DNA of 64,000 bases, from the NCBI GenBank assembly GCA_036320915.1, contig JAXBDG010000010.1, positions 992,001 to 1,056,000 of the forward strand, in the 5' to 3' direction. Position 1 is the first letter of the stretch. Every line of letters starts with the position of its first letter. Shown here in pieces: positions 45,886 through 58,492 of this stretch. The translations under genes were made by a program, and so were the position numbers. Origin of the DNA: Linnemannia elongata. Taxonomy: Eukaryota; Mortierellomycota; Mortierellomycetes; Mortierellales; Mortierellaceae. The notes beneath the pieces were generated by a model. It saw only the letters and a program-made list of their open reading frames with translations, was not told the DNA's origin and did not search any database.

Positions 45886-46779
45886 ATGGTCGTCAGGAAC
45901 ATCGCAATCTTCACAGGAGGAGCCGTCATGGGCGCCGTCGCCATGACTACCTACTTCAAGTCAAAGGAGGCCCCCAAGCCCGTCGCTGTGACTGCCCAGA
46001 GCCAGCTCCCCACTGTTCCTACTACCCCTGTCCCCACACCAACTCCAACCCCTACCTTGCCCCAGGTCCCTTCCAAACCCACTACCCCTCCCCCCGTCGT
46101 TGCCCGTCCTCCCCCTACCTCTGTCGGCAACCCCCGCAAGATCATGCCCCATGGATTCCCAGGTACAATGCAGCAAGGAGGCGTCTTGCAGAAATTTTGA
46201 CCCGTACTTTTTGGGCTTGCAATTGCTTTCTAGCCCTTTCCAGCAGCTTTGTCTAACGACTTTTACTTTTAATCGACTGTGATAGGTCCTCTTAACGATG
46301 TCTTCATGAGGGAAGGATATGTTGCCTCCTACAACGTATGTTAAAAGCATCACTTCTCTCTCAATTGTACCACATTTCACTAAGGCTTCAAAGAAAACTC
46401 AGGCAGGAGGAATGATAGTCTTACCACAAAACCTTGCAAACCCCATGACTGACCATCCACCACCCACCTGCTCTATGAACTCACTAGCGTCAATTCCGTC
46501 ACCCCAACTGGGTCGCAGAGCACATCACAGCTGAATCCCTGAAACCTGGCGAGGGTGTCGGCCGTGGCAACTCGACCTTCAAGGAAGACACTACTGTCCC
46601 CGATCTTTACAAGGCAAAACTCTCGGACTACCTCCGTTCGGGATATGACCGTGGACATATGGTCCCTGCTGCCGACTGCAAGAACTCCCAGACGGCCATG
46701 GATGAGACTTTTTACTTGTCAAATATTGCACCCCAGGTCGGCGAGGGCTTTAACCGTGATTGTAAGTCTTTTGTGATTC

Positions 46780-46815
<36 letters not shown>

Positions 46816-47397
46816 AAAGGAGACGAAAGAGAGCCCTTTTTTTTTTTGTTGATCGCTACAGCTATCTTTTTACAACTTTTTTTCCCCCCTTGTTATTGCT
46901 CTGTATCGTAATGGCTAACAATCTATCATACTTTCCCTCATCTCCCTATCCATCGTTTAGACTGGGCACATTTCGAAAACTTCTGCAGAGTCTTAACAAA
47001 ACGCTACCCAGATGTCTACGTCATCACCGGCCCCCTCTACCTCCCCTACCAAGACCCAACCGACAACAAATACTACATCAAACACGAAGTCATTGGAAAC
47101 CCTCCCAACATTGGCGTCCCCACACATTTCTACAAAGTCATTCTGACCGACCGCGGAAACGGTGATATGTCTGTGGGTGCCTTTGTGTTGCCTAACAATG
47201 TTATTCATAACGAGGTGCCATTGACGGCTTTCCAGGTTCCTGTGGAGGCGGTTGAGAAGGCTTCGGGATTGAAGTTCTTTGAGACTTTGGAGCGTCGGGC
47301 GCTGAAGAATTTGTGTAAGGATACTGATTGTAAGATCATGCCTCATCCTAAGAGCTTGAAGGGCAACCAGAACCAGAAGGCTCTTCCTGCCCACTAA
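45886..47397 (+). CDS. NUC1: mitochondrial DNA/RNA non-specific endonuclease (EndoG/Nuc1, 345 aa)
   Basis: Mitochondrial beta-beta-alpha-metal nuclease acting on DNA and RNA, linked to mitochondrial DNA turnover and cell death in the family. Exons are 45886-46162, 46286-46335, 46488-46761 and 46961-47397 (phases 1, 0, 1). The N-terminus has a hydrophobic stretch (IAIFTGGAVMGAVAMTTYF) and then a Pro/Thr-rich linker of ~45 residues. Catalytic motif DRGHMVPAADC is present with His near residue 166 (DRGH 163-166) and the metal-binding Asn near 188 (YLSNIAPQ). Further family blocks include WVAEHIT, YWAHFE and YVITGPLY. Exon 2 is only 50 nt. It converges with the kinase gene (228 bp between stops). 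Confidence 0.93.
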
Positions 47398-47625
47398 GAA
47401 GGATGGAGAAATATCACCATAGTTCATCGTTAGAACACTTTATCTATTAATATATTGAGGGGAAGATACCCGTACATACACAAAGAAGAACGAAATCGAC
47501 ATTTATTTACAGATGAGAAGTAACATGGAAGACGATGGATTGAAAGCGGAACAGAAAAAGCACACAATGTTGTTACAGAGAGATATTAGGGAGGAAAAAA
47601 AGAGGAGAGAAGTTGCGTCTTTCTA

Positions 47626-49936
47626 CTAGTCTTCAGACTGCTCGAGCTGGTCTTCAAGTCGCCTCAATTGAATCGTGGCTTCAGTTCCGCTTCCTGCAAT
47701 CGAGTTCAGTGTCAAGTCTCCACCAAAAAGTCTTGCGTACTATGCAAGAGCGATATAGTCCAGAAAGTATGCAAATGTGAGTGTCAACGCCAAACATATC
47801 TAGTTGCATTCGTTTGACATCGTCAATTGCAAAAGATAAAAAGATTGCTTACGAGTTTGGAGGTGGCCAGGCCGAATCCGAACCCGCAGAGGGGAAGGTT
47901 CTCTCCCATGGCGGACGTTTGTGGCTTCTTCTCGACTGCAGTCATAATGGATGGAAAGTCGATACATACAGTGCTGGATGCCGTTGTGAACAAGTAGTCG
48001 AAAGGCTTCACAATGTGTCCAGGAGGCATACCTATATGAAACACATGTTAAACAAGAGTTAGTGGCTAGCATCTAACAGAAAAGTTCTGCACCGCGACAT
48101 ACACCTTCATCGAGACTCACCTCCACCGTGGTCCTTGATCCGGATATCAAGATCTCCCGCAGGGTTGGATGACAGGAGGATTTCAATATCTAATACAGCC
48201 ATATCAAAGCAATGTCAATTACACTCTCCCTGCTTGCTCATCCATTCATTTCCACCTGTTCCTAGAAAATGACCACTCACCTGGATAGGAAGACTTATCG
48301 AGACCATGGAACTCTGCGGTGGCACGCATCGAGTTTTTGAGCAACTCAAATAAGATATGGTGCAGCAATGCTGGTACAACCGGGAACCTGACTTTCTTTC
48401 CACCCAGCTCCTTTGCATGCACAATATGAACGTTAGGCGGGAAGACGGTACTGTAATGTTGGAAAAAGACAAACTGAGCCGAATGCGTCGCGTTCTGGAT
48501 CAGCGCCTCGATATCGCACTGAGGCTCAATAATGCCGACTCTCTTGGACTGTGCACTGGTCGGAGTCGAGAGATACGAGGATGACGAGAGTTCCCCTGAT
48601 GGATAGAAAAGTTGATTCTGAAGAGCCAAGTGGTGGCCGACCATGATGCGGATCCCGAGTCTGCCCCGATTGAAAGAGTTGAGAAAGTGTTGGATCTCGT
48701 CCGATGGCTGACTGCGGGTGTTCTGATATCGTTTGAACAGACTGATGCCATGGGCCATGTAGATCACATCTATTCGGAAGTCAGACGTATGGCGACAATA
48801 TGCACCGAATAAAGTTAGGTGGGTCCAACCAACGTAAGGATAAAAAAAAGTTGCCCGCCCCACATGAATGTGAATAATGGCCACGCTCTTATCATTTTTT
48901 CGTTCCGACGAAGGCAAAGATGAAGCTGTTACCTTGTTTGTGGCGATTGGTGACTTTCTGCAAGAGATCCGCGTATTCCTTTTGAGCAGCTGTGTGGAAG
49001 GCCTCGTTGTTGTCGTCCAGTTCCAGGTCCTCGCGAATCTGTGTGTTGGGTGAGAGAAACCTAATGGCATATTCATGTGAGAGAGGGAGTAACCTTGGTC
49101 AGCAACAAACATGCAAGAAAAATAGGGAGTGTGGGAGGAAATGTGGGGTGAATGAACAAAATCGTGAAATTAAAAAAATAGGGAGAAGTGTCTTGTGTGT
49201 GGCCCATCTGTGGCGAATAAGCATGGTCATCATCCTGTTCCGTTGCTTGCATGAAAATATAACACGCCAACGGACTCAACGACCAACGACCAAAAAATAT
49301 AACACAAGGACATGCTATGACATACCATAAGCGACTGTTGTCAGAATATGCCTGCAATTCGTTGAATGAGGTCGTATAGTTCTTGATCAGGTTTATAATC
49401 GGCTCCGTCCTGCGCAACTCACTCGGCAGGTTGCTCAATTCAACAATTCGTTTCGAGAACCGGACGGGGAGCTCTCTGTTAAGGAAGGTCAGGTTCTTGA
49501 GCAACGACTTGGTATTCAGGGTTTGGCCTAGCATGAGACATTGGGCGATAGAGAGCGGTGTCTGGGCTCGACTGGCCGTGAGTTTGATACGTTGGAAGTC
49601 CACATCATCCTCCATGCTTAAGGTCTCGTCCTGCTGCTGGTGGTGGTCTGCTTCGTCGGAGTTGAGTTGTTGCAGGGTCGAGGCGGAATTGACATTCGAC
49701 AGACTGGTGCTGATGGGTGCCACGCGGAAAGCAGACCTCGAAGAGTAAGTAATTGACCTGGAGAGAGAGGGGGTTCTTGAGGAAAGTCTTGAAGCTGATA
49801 CTGTCCGCGTGAGGGTTAATGTTGTTGTTGTTGTTGCATGAGAAGAGGGACGGACGAGGGCTAATCCTTGTTGCCAAGGAGCGGCCTGGCGTGCAACCTT
49901 GAATGAGCGGAGTAGCGAAAGTGGAGTTGAAACCAT
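47626..49936 (-). CDS. mitochondrial 2-oxo-acid dehydrogenase kinase (PDK/BCKDK family, 529 aa)
   Basis: GHKL-fold kinase that phosphorylates and switches off pyruvate or branched-chain 2-oxoacid dehydrogenase E1 in mitochondria. Exons on the minus strand are 49326-49936, 48933-49060, 48281-48769, 48121-48189, 47853-48031 and 47626-47739 (phases 2, 1, 1, 1, 0). The Arg/Ser/Thr-rich first ~80 residues look like a presequence. The helical domain has SIAQCLMLGQ and LNRELPVRFSKRIVELSNLP. ATP-site boxes are HHILFELLKNSMRATAE (N-box), IKDHGGGMP (G1), GFGFGLATSKLYARLFGGDL (G2) and GSGTEATIQL. I started at the first ATG (49936, MVSTPLSLLRSF). Sequence alone does not tell PDK from BCKDK; the split resembles yeast Pkp1/Pkp2. 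Confidence 0.88.
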
Positions 49937-50485
49937 GTGCGCATTCAGTAGCGAGGAGAATAAGAAACGCAAAAAGAGGGTGATGAAGGGAGGCGAAGAG
50001 AGACAAAGGGAGACGGAAAGGTAAGAGAGGAACTAAGAGTAAAGAAAGCAAAGAGAATGAAGAGGGAAAGGAGACGAGGTGAAGAAGGGAGGCAGAATTA
50101 AAGGGTTGTTTTGTGGTGTTTGTTACCCTATGGTCGCCGCTCCTCTCCCTTACTTCTCTATATCCTTCCTTCCGGTGTCTCTGCCTGTATTCACCACTCC
50201 CTCATTCATTCATTCATTTTCTTTTCCACCTTCGCTTCCTCCCTACTGGGACTTGGACACAAAGATCCAACGTGCGAACTTTTTTTTTCTTCTTTTTCAA
50301 ATGGTATGGCTCACATCGTTCCGTTTTCATCCACATCTCTCCCGTGTCTGCCTGTGTCTGTTGGCCGGTGCACAAGCCTTGAGTAAACCCCTTCTTGTTT
50401 GTTTGAAGCTCACAACCCATGCAACTCCAACCCTAATGCGCATCCCACAGGCTCAAAGACTCAATTGACTCTAACCTTGGATCCT

Positions 50486-52150
50486 TTATTTGTCACGAAC
50501 GCTGACCTCGCCTGCCAACTCATCGTCATCTGCCGTCATCCTAGCCGTAACACCATTCTCCCTCAGGGCAACCACCTGGGCATCCCACGTCTTGATCACA
50601 AACTCAACTACCTCCAACTCGAATGGCGAACCTCCCTGGTCTTGATCCAGAGTAAAATCTGTCTCTCCCCTTTCGCTCATATCCTGGATAAACTTTCTTG
50701 CAGGAGCTACCACCTTCAACTCATACTCCTCCAATCGTCTCTGCTCCTGCCGCTGCTCATCCTGCGATGCTGTTGTTTCAACGGCCGTAGTTGTTGTATT
50801 TGTGGTTGTTGTTTTTGTTGCATCCAGATCAAGACCACATATCCGCTCAAGTGCTACACGTTGTTCATCCAAGATACTCATCTCATTATCGTAGCGTGCT
50901 TGTGCATAGGGCACTTGAGCCCATGTCGATATCCTCATCAAGTAACGCGCTCGAAGAATACACATCAAAGCCAGGATATGTACAACGGTCGGCTTTGCTG
51001 TTGCTGATGATGGTAATGTCGTGAGGGTATCCATCGACGAAGTCAACGATTCTGTCCCTGCCGCTGCTGTTGTTGAAGTGGATGTTGACGCTGCTGGGCT
51101 GACGAATGATCCCAATGGTCCTGAAGGAGATGCTGTAGTTGACTGGCGAAGACACTCGCCCAACGTCCTCCAGATCGAGTAGTTGCCTGTCCTTGACCTT
51201 TGATACCGCACAAGTCCCAAAGCGGCGTCTATTGGTAAGAATAGAATTCATCGTTAGTTGATGATAAAGTGACAGTCGTGCTCAGACATGTCAGTTGAAA
51301 ACAACAGTTCCGTACCATTGAAACGACCTACTGCCACATAGGCCTTGGCTTTCAAGAAGACAATTCCTGTATCGTGCATTACCTACAAGAACAGGTTACC
51401 CATAACGTGCACAAAAAGTCAGTATCAATTATACACCGTGCTTTGTTCTTACCCCAACAAACTACTCCGGAATTGATCGGACCCATGTTCCCAAAAAAAA
51501 AAAAAAAAATAGTTACCAGCTCATCGGCAAGACTGGCAGCCACATCAAACAGGCTCAACTTGAGTGCGCAACGTAAAGACATCTCCTGCATCTCCTTGGG
51601 ATCAGACACCTTGAGGACACCGGCGTCTGTTGTTGCTCCTGCTGCTGCATCTGTTCGCCGAAAGCCTCCATCATTCTGACCTTGTGAGACGCTGAGGTTG
51701 CCGCTCGTCCGTACAAGTTCACAAAACTCTTGTGCAATGTCAAATGCTTCCTGGTATCGGTGCAGCATGTAGTAGTGATCGGCTCGCATTTTGACTTTGG
51801 TGGCTCCTGTTTTGCTCTGAGTCATCAGTTCGTATGTCGTCTTTCCTGCGTTATGGAACCACTATGATCAAAGAAGCAAGGGTGCGAATGACCAATTGTT
51901 AGGTAAACCTATTGATGCGCTTCACTTGCTGCTGTGTATCGCAACCCTTGAGAAATAGCGGAAAAAAGATCAATTGACTCACGCCATCCTCGTCGATCTG
52001 AGCATGATAGGGTTCTTGGTTGAGGAGAGCCTTTGCCTTTGTAGCGGCCTTCTTCTTGTCCTTGGGCGCACAAAAGAGTCCGTCGTCCCCGCTATTGTTC
52101 CCTTCCTGATCTGATCCGCCTCCGAAGCTGAATGGGAAGTCGTCCTCCAT
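50486..52150 (-). CDS. C8orf76-like helical-repeat protein of unknown function (440 aa)
   Basis: Exons on the minus strand are 51983-52150, 51517-51861, 51316-51382 and 50486-51228 (phases 0, 0, 1). The start MEDDFPFSFGG is acidic. A TPR-like part follows: WFHNAGKTTYELM, MRADHYYMLHRYQEAFDIAQ, LRCALKLSLFDVAASLADEL, FLKAKAYVAVGRFNDAALGL and YSIWRTLGECL. The order and spacing (Trp start, repeat pairs, then W-x-x-LGE) recall animal C8orf76, but this is recognition from memory and tentative. The rest is Ser/Thr-rich with acidic stretches. A poly-T tract within the second intron (51493-51509) lies close to the donor of exon 2. Shares a 459-bp divergent promoter with ERG24. Confidence 0.7.
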
Positions 52151-52609
52151 GTCGTCCTTGCGATGTTAGTGTGGGGTAAAGTGTCGGAGAGGGATGTTGG
52201 AGATGAGAGAAGGAGAAAAGATAAGACAACTTTACTTGACTGGTTTGCAACTGATTCGATCGGTATTTGGCCCTTAAATAGCCATGAAAATTGGTGGCGG
52301 ATCTGAGAGACCTGTTTGGCATTCGATGAATTGAAAAAATCAGGCCACCCCTCCCAAGGAGAGCGAGTTGGACGAGTCAACAGCTGATGATTCCTCCGAC
52401 GCCAGATCTCCTCCTCGTCATCCTGTTGGCATCCCTTTTCTCCTTTTTTTCTTTCTCTTTCTCTTTTTCTTTTCTTTGTTTCTCATTCTCTCTCTCTAAC
52501 GCTCTCTCTTTGTTGCTCTCTTTCATTGTTCCTCTCTCATCTCCATTCTCTGACTTCCTTTGAACCTCAAACCCCCCAATTCATACGACCAACAAACGAG
52601 CACAAAAAA
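52151..52609. promoter_or_regulatory. divergent promoter region, C8orf76-like / ERG24
   Basis: 459 bp between divergent start codons. The ERG24-proximal half is strongly pyrimidine-rich (52430-52550, CTCT and TTTCT repeats), like many fungal core promoters. No sterol-response element is assigned. Confidence 0.55.
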
Positions 52610-54398
52610 ATGTCAAAGAGGCCAACACCAGTGGTGGCACGGAAACGTACACCTCCCAACCCAAACCCAGAATACGAGTTCCTTGGACCACCAGGCGCCG
52701 TGGCGATGCTCATTGTTCTCCCCCTGATCACCTACGGACTTTACTACAACTGCCGAGCCGGATTCGGTTGTATCCCTGCTTACTGGGACTCCAAGGACGG
52801 CTTCTGGCCCTCGATCGGTTCTGACCCCACCAGCTACCACAAGGATCTCTGGGACTTCTTCGTCTCGACCTGGGATGTCGATGCCTTCAAGGTCTACTCG
52901 GCTTTCATGGTCTTTTTGTTTGCCACCTACTTTGTCATCCCCGGAAAGGTGGTCGAGGGTGCTGTTGTTGGAGGAGTCGGAGGAACCCCCTTGACTAAGG
53001 ATCGATCCAATTACAAGCTCAAATACAAGGTCAATGCCCTCCGGACTTTGATGCTCATGGCTCTCATGACTGCCGCTACCCTCTATACCCAGGGTGTCAA
53101 GCCTTTTCTGTTCCTTTATGAGCACTTTATCGGTCTGATCACTGCCTCCCTCGTCTGGACCTTTGGCGTGTCGATTTTTGTCTACATCTGGTCCTTCCTT
53201 CCCGATGGTGATGGTCAAGAGAAGATCCTTGCTTGCGGAGGAAATACCGGCACCAAGATCTACGACGTAAGTTGCTGTTCTTTGTATTATACTTTACTCT
53301 AAGAGTCGTGCAATGGACACATTTAATTCACAATCAATATTCACTCATTCAATTAACCCAATGCCGTTCTTGAAAAACGCTTAGTTCGTTCTCGGCCGTG
53401 AACTCAACCCTCGCTTCAGCTCATCGCCCGATTCGACATTTGACATCAAGTACTTTATCGAACTCCGTCCTGGTCTCATCGGCTGGATCTTTTTGAACTT
53501 TGGTATGGCCTGCCAACAGTACCACACCCTCGGACGCATCACCAACTCAATGGTTGCCGTTCTCTTCTTTGAGACCTTCTACGTTGTTGACTCTCTCTGG
53601 AACGAATCGGCCGTCTTGACAACTATGGATATCACCACCGATGGATTCGGCTTCATGCTCGCCAATGGATTGTTGACCTGGTTGCCCATGAACTACTCGC
53701 TCCAGGCTCGCTTCTTGGCTGATTTCCCTGTTGATATGAGCTTGACCCATGCTCTTATTGTTATTGCGACTCAGTGCGTTGGATACTACATTTTCAGGAG
53801 CGCCAATGGACAGAAGGATAACTTTAGACGCTACGGTGCCGATCATCCTATGAACAAGGGTATGTCTCTCTTTTTTGTCTATCGAGATTTCGGAAATGCT
53901 ATCTCTCACAATCCGCTGTCAACTCACACCCATCGATCACTTATAACATCGTTGTCTAGGCCTGAAGTACATGGAGACAAAGACGGGATCCAAGTTGTTG
54001 ATCAGCGGATGGTGGGGAACTGCTCGCCATATCAACTACTTTGGCGATTGGCTCATGGCCCTTGCCTGGTCCTTGCCCTGTGGTAAGTGCTACTCTCCGA
54101 ACTTCAAGGACGAACCCACGCCTCTGCGGAGATATTTGGGCGTATCTTCACTCATTGGTTCTCTAACGCGTATTTGTTCTCATACGACTATTTTTTCTCA
54201 TACGATCATTTTCGATTATTTATCGTACGACATTTAGGTCTGTCGAGCCCCCTTCCATACTTTTACCCAATCTACTTTGCCGTGCTCCTGATCCATCGCG
54301 AGTTGAGAGACGAGGAAAAGTGCCACAAGAAGTATGGCAAGGACTGGGACAAGTACTGCGAAACCGTTCGCTGGCGTATCATCCCATACGTTTACTAA
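52610..54398 (+). CDS. ERG24: delta(14)-sterol reductase (471 aa)
   Basis: NADPH-dependent reduction of the C14-C15 double bond in ergosterol synthesis, in the ER membrane. Exons are 52610-53266, 53385-53859, 53960-54082 and 54238-54398 (phases 0, 1, 1). Many hydrophobic helices are present. Family signatures are EFLGPPGA near the N-terminus, the NADPH/sterol region [19 protein letters not shown], and the C-terminal [17 protein letters not shown], followed by [14 protein letters not shown] and [14 protein letters not shown]. The latter features mark the ERG4/ERG24 family, and overall it reads as ERG24 rather than ERG4. I took the ATG at 52610 because the upstream part of the frame (from 52526) is leader-like pyrimidine DNA. 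Confidence 0.92.
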
Positions 54399-56728
54399 GC
54401 GTGTAATAGCAGGACGCGTGTTATTTCTTATTTTCTCTCTTCTATCATTTTCGTTCATTGATCATTGTTCTAAAAATAAATGTCATACGATAGAGACACA
54501 TCGCTATCTTGTTATCTTTCTACGACAAGACTGCTTGAAAGGACGTTTTGTGTGGACGGCTGCATGAGAAGATAATTTTTCTATGGATAGGAGAGAGGGG
54601 AAAGGAAGGGGGGGGGGAAGTGGCATGATGTCTACCGGGATGCGCCACATTCCTTTTCTTCTTTGACCACAACAGATCTTTGAGCAGCTTTAGGGGCATG
54701 TAAACTAGGGAAGCGAGAAAAGTCTGTCCTTGTGTGTATCTACGACAACCGACGACGCGCGCTGCATAGACGTATACGCGCCGATACTCCTAGTTCATCA
54801 CCGCCTCATGGTCTAGACCCCATATTCATCTTCACGTTCCCTGTTTTCATCTGTGACACTGTACGACTCTTGGGTCGACTCCATGCAGCTTGCTGTGCAA
54901 GGTACAAAGGTACACTATCCTCAGATGTTATTCCTTGATTTCGGTAGAAGCCATAGTTTTTCGAGGTACACGTTCGCAATTGTCTAGAACTAAGAAGAGA
55001 AATGAAGAGGTTATGATGCGGATCAAACGGCTACTGCATTTTGTTGATTACCTGGTAAGATCCCTTTCATGGAGATGTACGGCAACACTCCTTTTTTTCA
55101 TTTCAATGCATACAGCGTACATGATCTTTTTTTTTATCTTATTTTTGGATAGGTCTGTAGTTGTCGCATTGCATGGAGGAAAGGGAAAGCGCACTAGTTG
55201 ACGCTCATATAATTTTTTTTTTTTATGAAGTGGATTAGACCGGGAGTGTGTTACATAAGGGCGAGAGAAAAGGGCAGTAAAGGAGCAAAACGAGAAGCGA
55301 GAGAAAAGGAGAAAAAGAAAACGAGATGGTGGAGTAGTAAGCTACAACAGATGTGAGCAGAGTGTGAAAGGAGGACGGGGAAGTGGAAGGGAAATCCATG
55401 GCGAATGTGAGAGCAGCAGTGAATGATATGCCAGATGCTGCAAAGAGACTGCAAAGGGACATCTTCCTGATTAGCCCCTATGTTCGTGCTCCCTACACCT
55501 GTGTAAAAAAAAAAACGAGAGCGAAAGAAAATAGAAACGAGTATTGTTGCAACAACCTTCTATTTCACATAACTCCCTACTTTACCCCCTTGCAACATTG
55601 TTTGAAGTGTATGTGGGGGTGTTAAAAAAAAAAAAAAAAAAAAAGAGGAGAGAAAAGATCAGTTTTCTAGAAACCCAGGAAAGAAGGAAGGAGTTAAGAA
55701 TGGAAGGAAGGTAGTCGTGTCTCGTAAGATGGCTGACTGACACGCGTTTCGAAAGATGCCCCACCTACACTTTCGCACTACGCTATTGTTTTTGTTTTTT
55801 CTGTTTCGCCAATTGCCCAATTGCTCATGGATTGATAAACCCAAAAGAACAAAAACAGACTAATGATTCCATGTGAGAGAGAAGTTGAGGATGGAGGGTA
55901 GGAGATGAGTTGGTTCGGTCGGTAATGCCTAAGCTTGACGCTAATAAATACTTCTATCGTGAACATTTGGTCCCGTGGTCTACGGCGACAAGAAGGCAAT
56001 AACGCTATAGACCCAAAAACAAGATTGAACGAGAGAAGGGTAACCACTAGCATCGTTTTTTTTTCTTTTATTGTTGACGATATTTATTTTGCACCTTTCA
56101 ATGACCTCAGGGACAATCAGCAAACGACGACAAGGTTAGAGTTGGTGCCTTCTTTCAAATCGAGGCGGGTTGGTCTAGTAGTGCGAAAAGTGTACAAAGA
56201 ATGTCCTTCCCTCCTTCAAAGAAGGTACCTGTAAACAGCGATTGATGATAGACAAGTGTTGCCTGCTCACCCAATCTTGCTTTATGGTTGCTCTTCCTGT
56301 TGTCGGGCTGTCAATTGTCGCATGCGTTTGTGCAACCTTCGTACGAGTGTGTGCCTCGATTGACCTCTTTTAGCAATGCTGTGTGGGGTCCAGCGTGACC
56401 CTTTTTGTCAAAAAAAAAACAGAAGGGGACTCAAGGGGGACCGACCAAGTAAAGCGTGTTACGAGCAAAAGAGTATGCAACAACCCCCTTGTCCGCGTGC
56501 TACCCTTCAACCAACATCTCTGTACCTTTTTCTCTCAACTCAACTTTTTTTCTTGCCCGACGTCATAGACCTCCAAGGCTCCACGTTTCTCCGTCAACAC
56601 TTGCATTGCGTGCCTGCCCTTACGTTTTGTCCTCGACCCCTATTTTTTTTTTTTCCAACTCCAAAAGCAAAAATGGCAAAGGGTGCGAGCGAGAGAGAAA
56701 GAAAGCAGTAATGTTGTCCGAATGGAAA

Positions 56729-56732
<4 letters not shown>

Positions 56733-56761
<29 letters not shown>
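56733..56761. repeat. 29-nt poly-C tract
   Basis: A run of 29 C on the plus strand. A tract of this length can form G-quadruplex or i-motif DNA; no function is implied. Confidence 0.8.
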
Positions 56762-56763
<2 letters not shown>

Positions 56764-56956
56764 GCTACTTCACTTGGCTTTCTTCTCGACTTTTTTGTTC
56801 TTTCACTTCATCTCTCTGGCGCAATATTTTTTACCCCTGCTCGTGGGCCATTATGTTGGAAGCGCAGTAAAAGAATTCGATCTAGAAAAAGAAAGGAGGA
56901 CAAGGATGCAAACGAGAGCAGACCACACCGATCATTTCATTTCGCGTTTTTTTTTC

Positions 56957-56958
<2 letters not shown>

Positions 56959-57020
<62 letters not shown>
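56959..57020. repeat. 62-nt poly-T tract
   Basis: An uninterrupted run of 62 T, the longest homopolymer in the window, about 200 bp right of the C29 run. Confidence 0.8.
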
Positions 57021-58460
57021 CCTGCTGCAGAATGTCACGACATCCTCCTCTTTTGGATCCTTGTTTACCAGTTTACCCATGGTCTTTTTTTTTGTCTTGC
57101 TTTAATCCTCCCTTTTTTGTTGTTGTGCGACGGACCTCCTTGTTGCTGGGCGCATGTGTATGGGTGTGTTTATGCGTTGTGCAATTGAATGCAGCCTTAG
57201 ATATGCAAGCAAAGCAATCAACAAGGAAAGTAAAAAAAGAAGGATCCATTGAGCCTTGAATGGCTTGGTTCTCAATATGAACAAAAATGACAACGAAGAG
57301 TTGGAGAGAGCAACGAGATTCTATCGCGCTGAATGAATGGTTGATCCTGTAGCTGTTCGTTTATTTTTCTCGTCGATTTCATAAGATTACAAACCGCCAA
57401 AGGGCATCACTGATGATGCATGTCATGCTTGACTGCCGAGGACTGAGCGAGCAAGATGAATGGTTTTCTTGTTCAAAAAAAAAACCACCTTCGAATAGTC
57501 CTACGCTTGCTGTCGTTGGTAGTGTTGTTCCTCGGTAGAAGTGAGAGTGAGAAAGTGGCCGTAGCAATAATGAAGAAGAGGGGTGAAGGGAATGACGTCC
57601 CCTGGATTGTTGTCGTATGTTGTTGTACTCTGTAGGACAGGATACAGGCCAGGTTAGTTGTTGTGTTGGAATTGGCAAGGAGAAACGAAGAGACGAACGT
57701 AGCTGCACAGAGGCAGGCTGACAACCCCCCTACTTCACTCTCTGACAGCCCCCCTGTCTTGCTTTCTTTTTTTTTTTTTTTTTTTTTATGTTTTGTTATT
57801 AGCCCTTTTTGCTTGACTGTTTTCCTCTGGGGCGCGAAAAAAAAAGTATCTATGTAGCATGGTCTATGTATTGTGTGTGTGTGTGAGAGAGAGAGAGTCC
57901 AGATCGAGGGTCCTTTTTTGTATTGTTCTGTTTTTCGAAGGAAGATGAGCAGCCAATCCAATGCTGTAGAGGGATCCTCGTGGATAGGTTGGTACTAATG
58001 TACAAAAGGACAGTGTTCGCCACATTTGCTAACCATCATCCATGCAATGACGCTAAGAACATAAGGGGGAGCATAGCGAGTAGCGCCAAAAGGTTAATCT
58101 GTCCAGTTCCATCCACATGTGTGTCCACCACTAGCTGCAGCCTGGTTGCTGCTCTTTCTTTTTGTTCTTTATCTCTCCATTGGATTGAATCGACAAGGTT
58201 TTGAATCCCTGCCTTTTGGGTCCGGACATTTATTTTTTTTTCTTTTTTTGATAAATACCCCGTGGTACTCTCCCTCCGCCCCTCTTCTTTATAAACCCGC
58301 AACCTGGCTCCCTCCCCTATCTCTCTCTTTTTTTTTTTTTTTTCTTTCTTCCCTCTCGTCCTCATATCCCTCCTTCGCGCTCGAGTTTTATACCCCACAC
58401 TTTTTTCTTCCTCCTCACTCAACTGAACTTCTTTTGTTCCCTCATCACTACTTTCCTTTT

Positions 58461-58492
<32 letters not shown>

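Noticed and set aside
56456..57259. 267-aa frame with poly-Pro and poly-Phe
   Set aside because: Translation of the C29 and T62 tracts.
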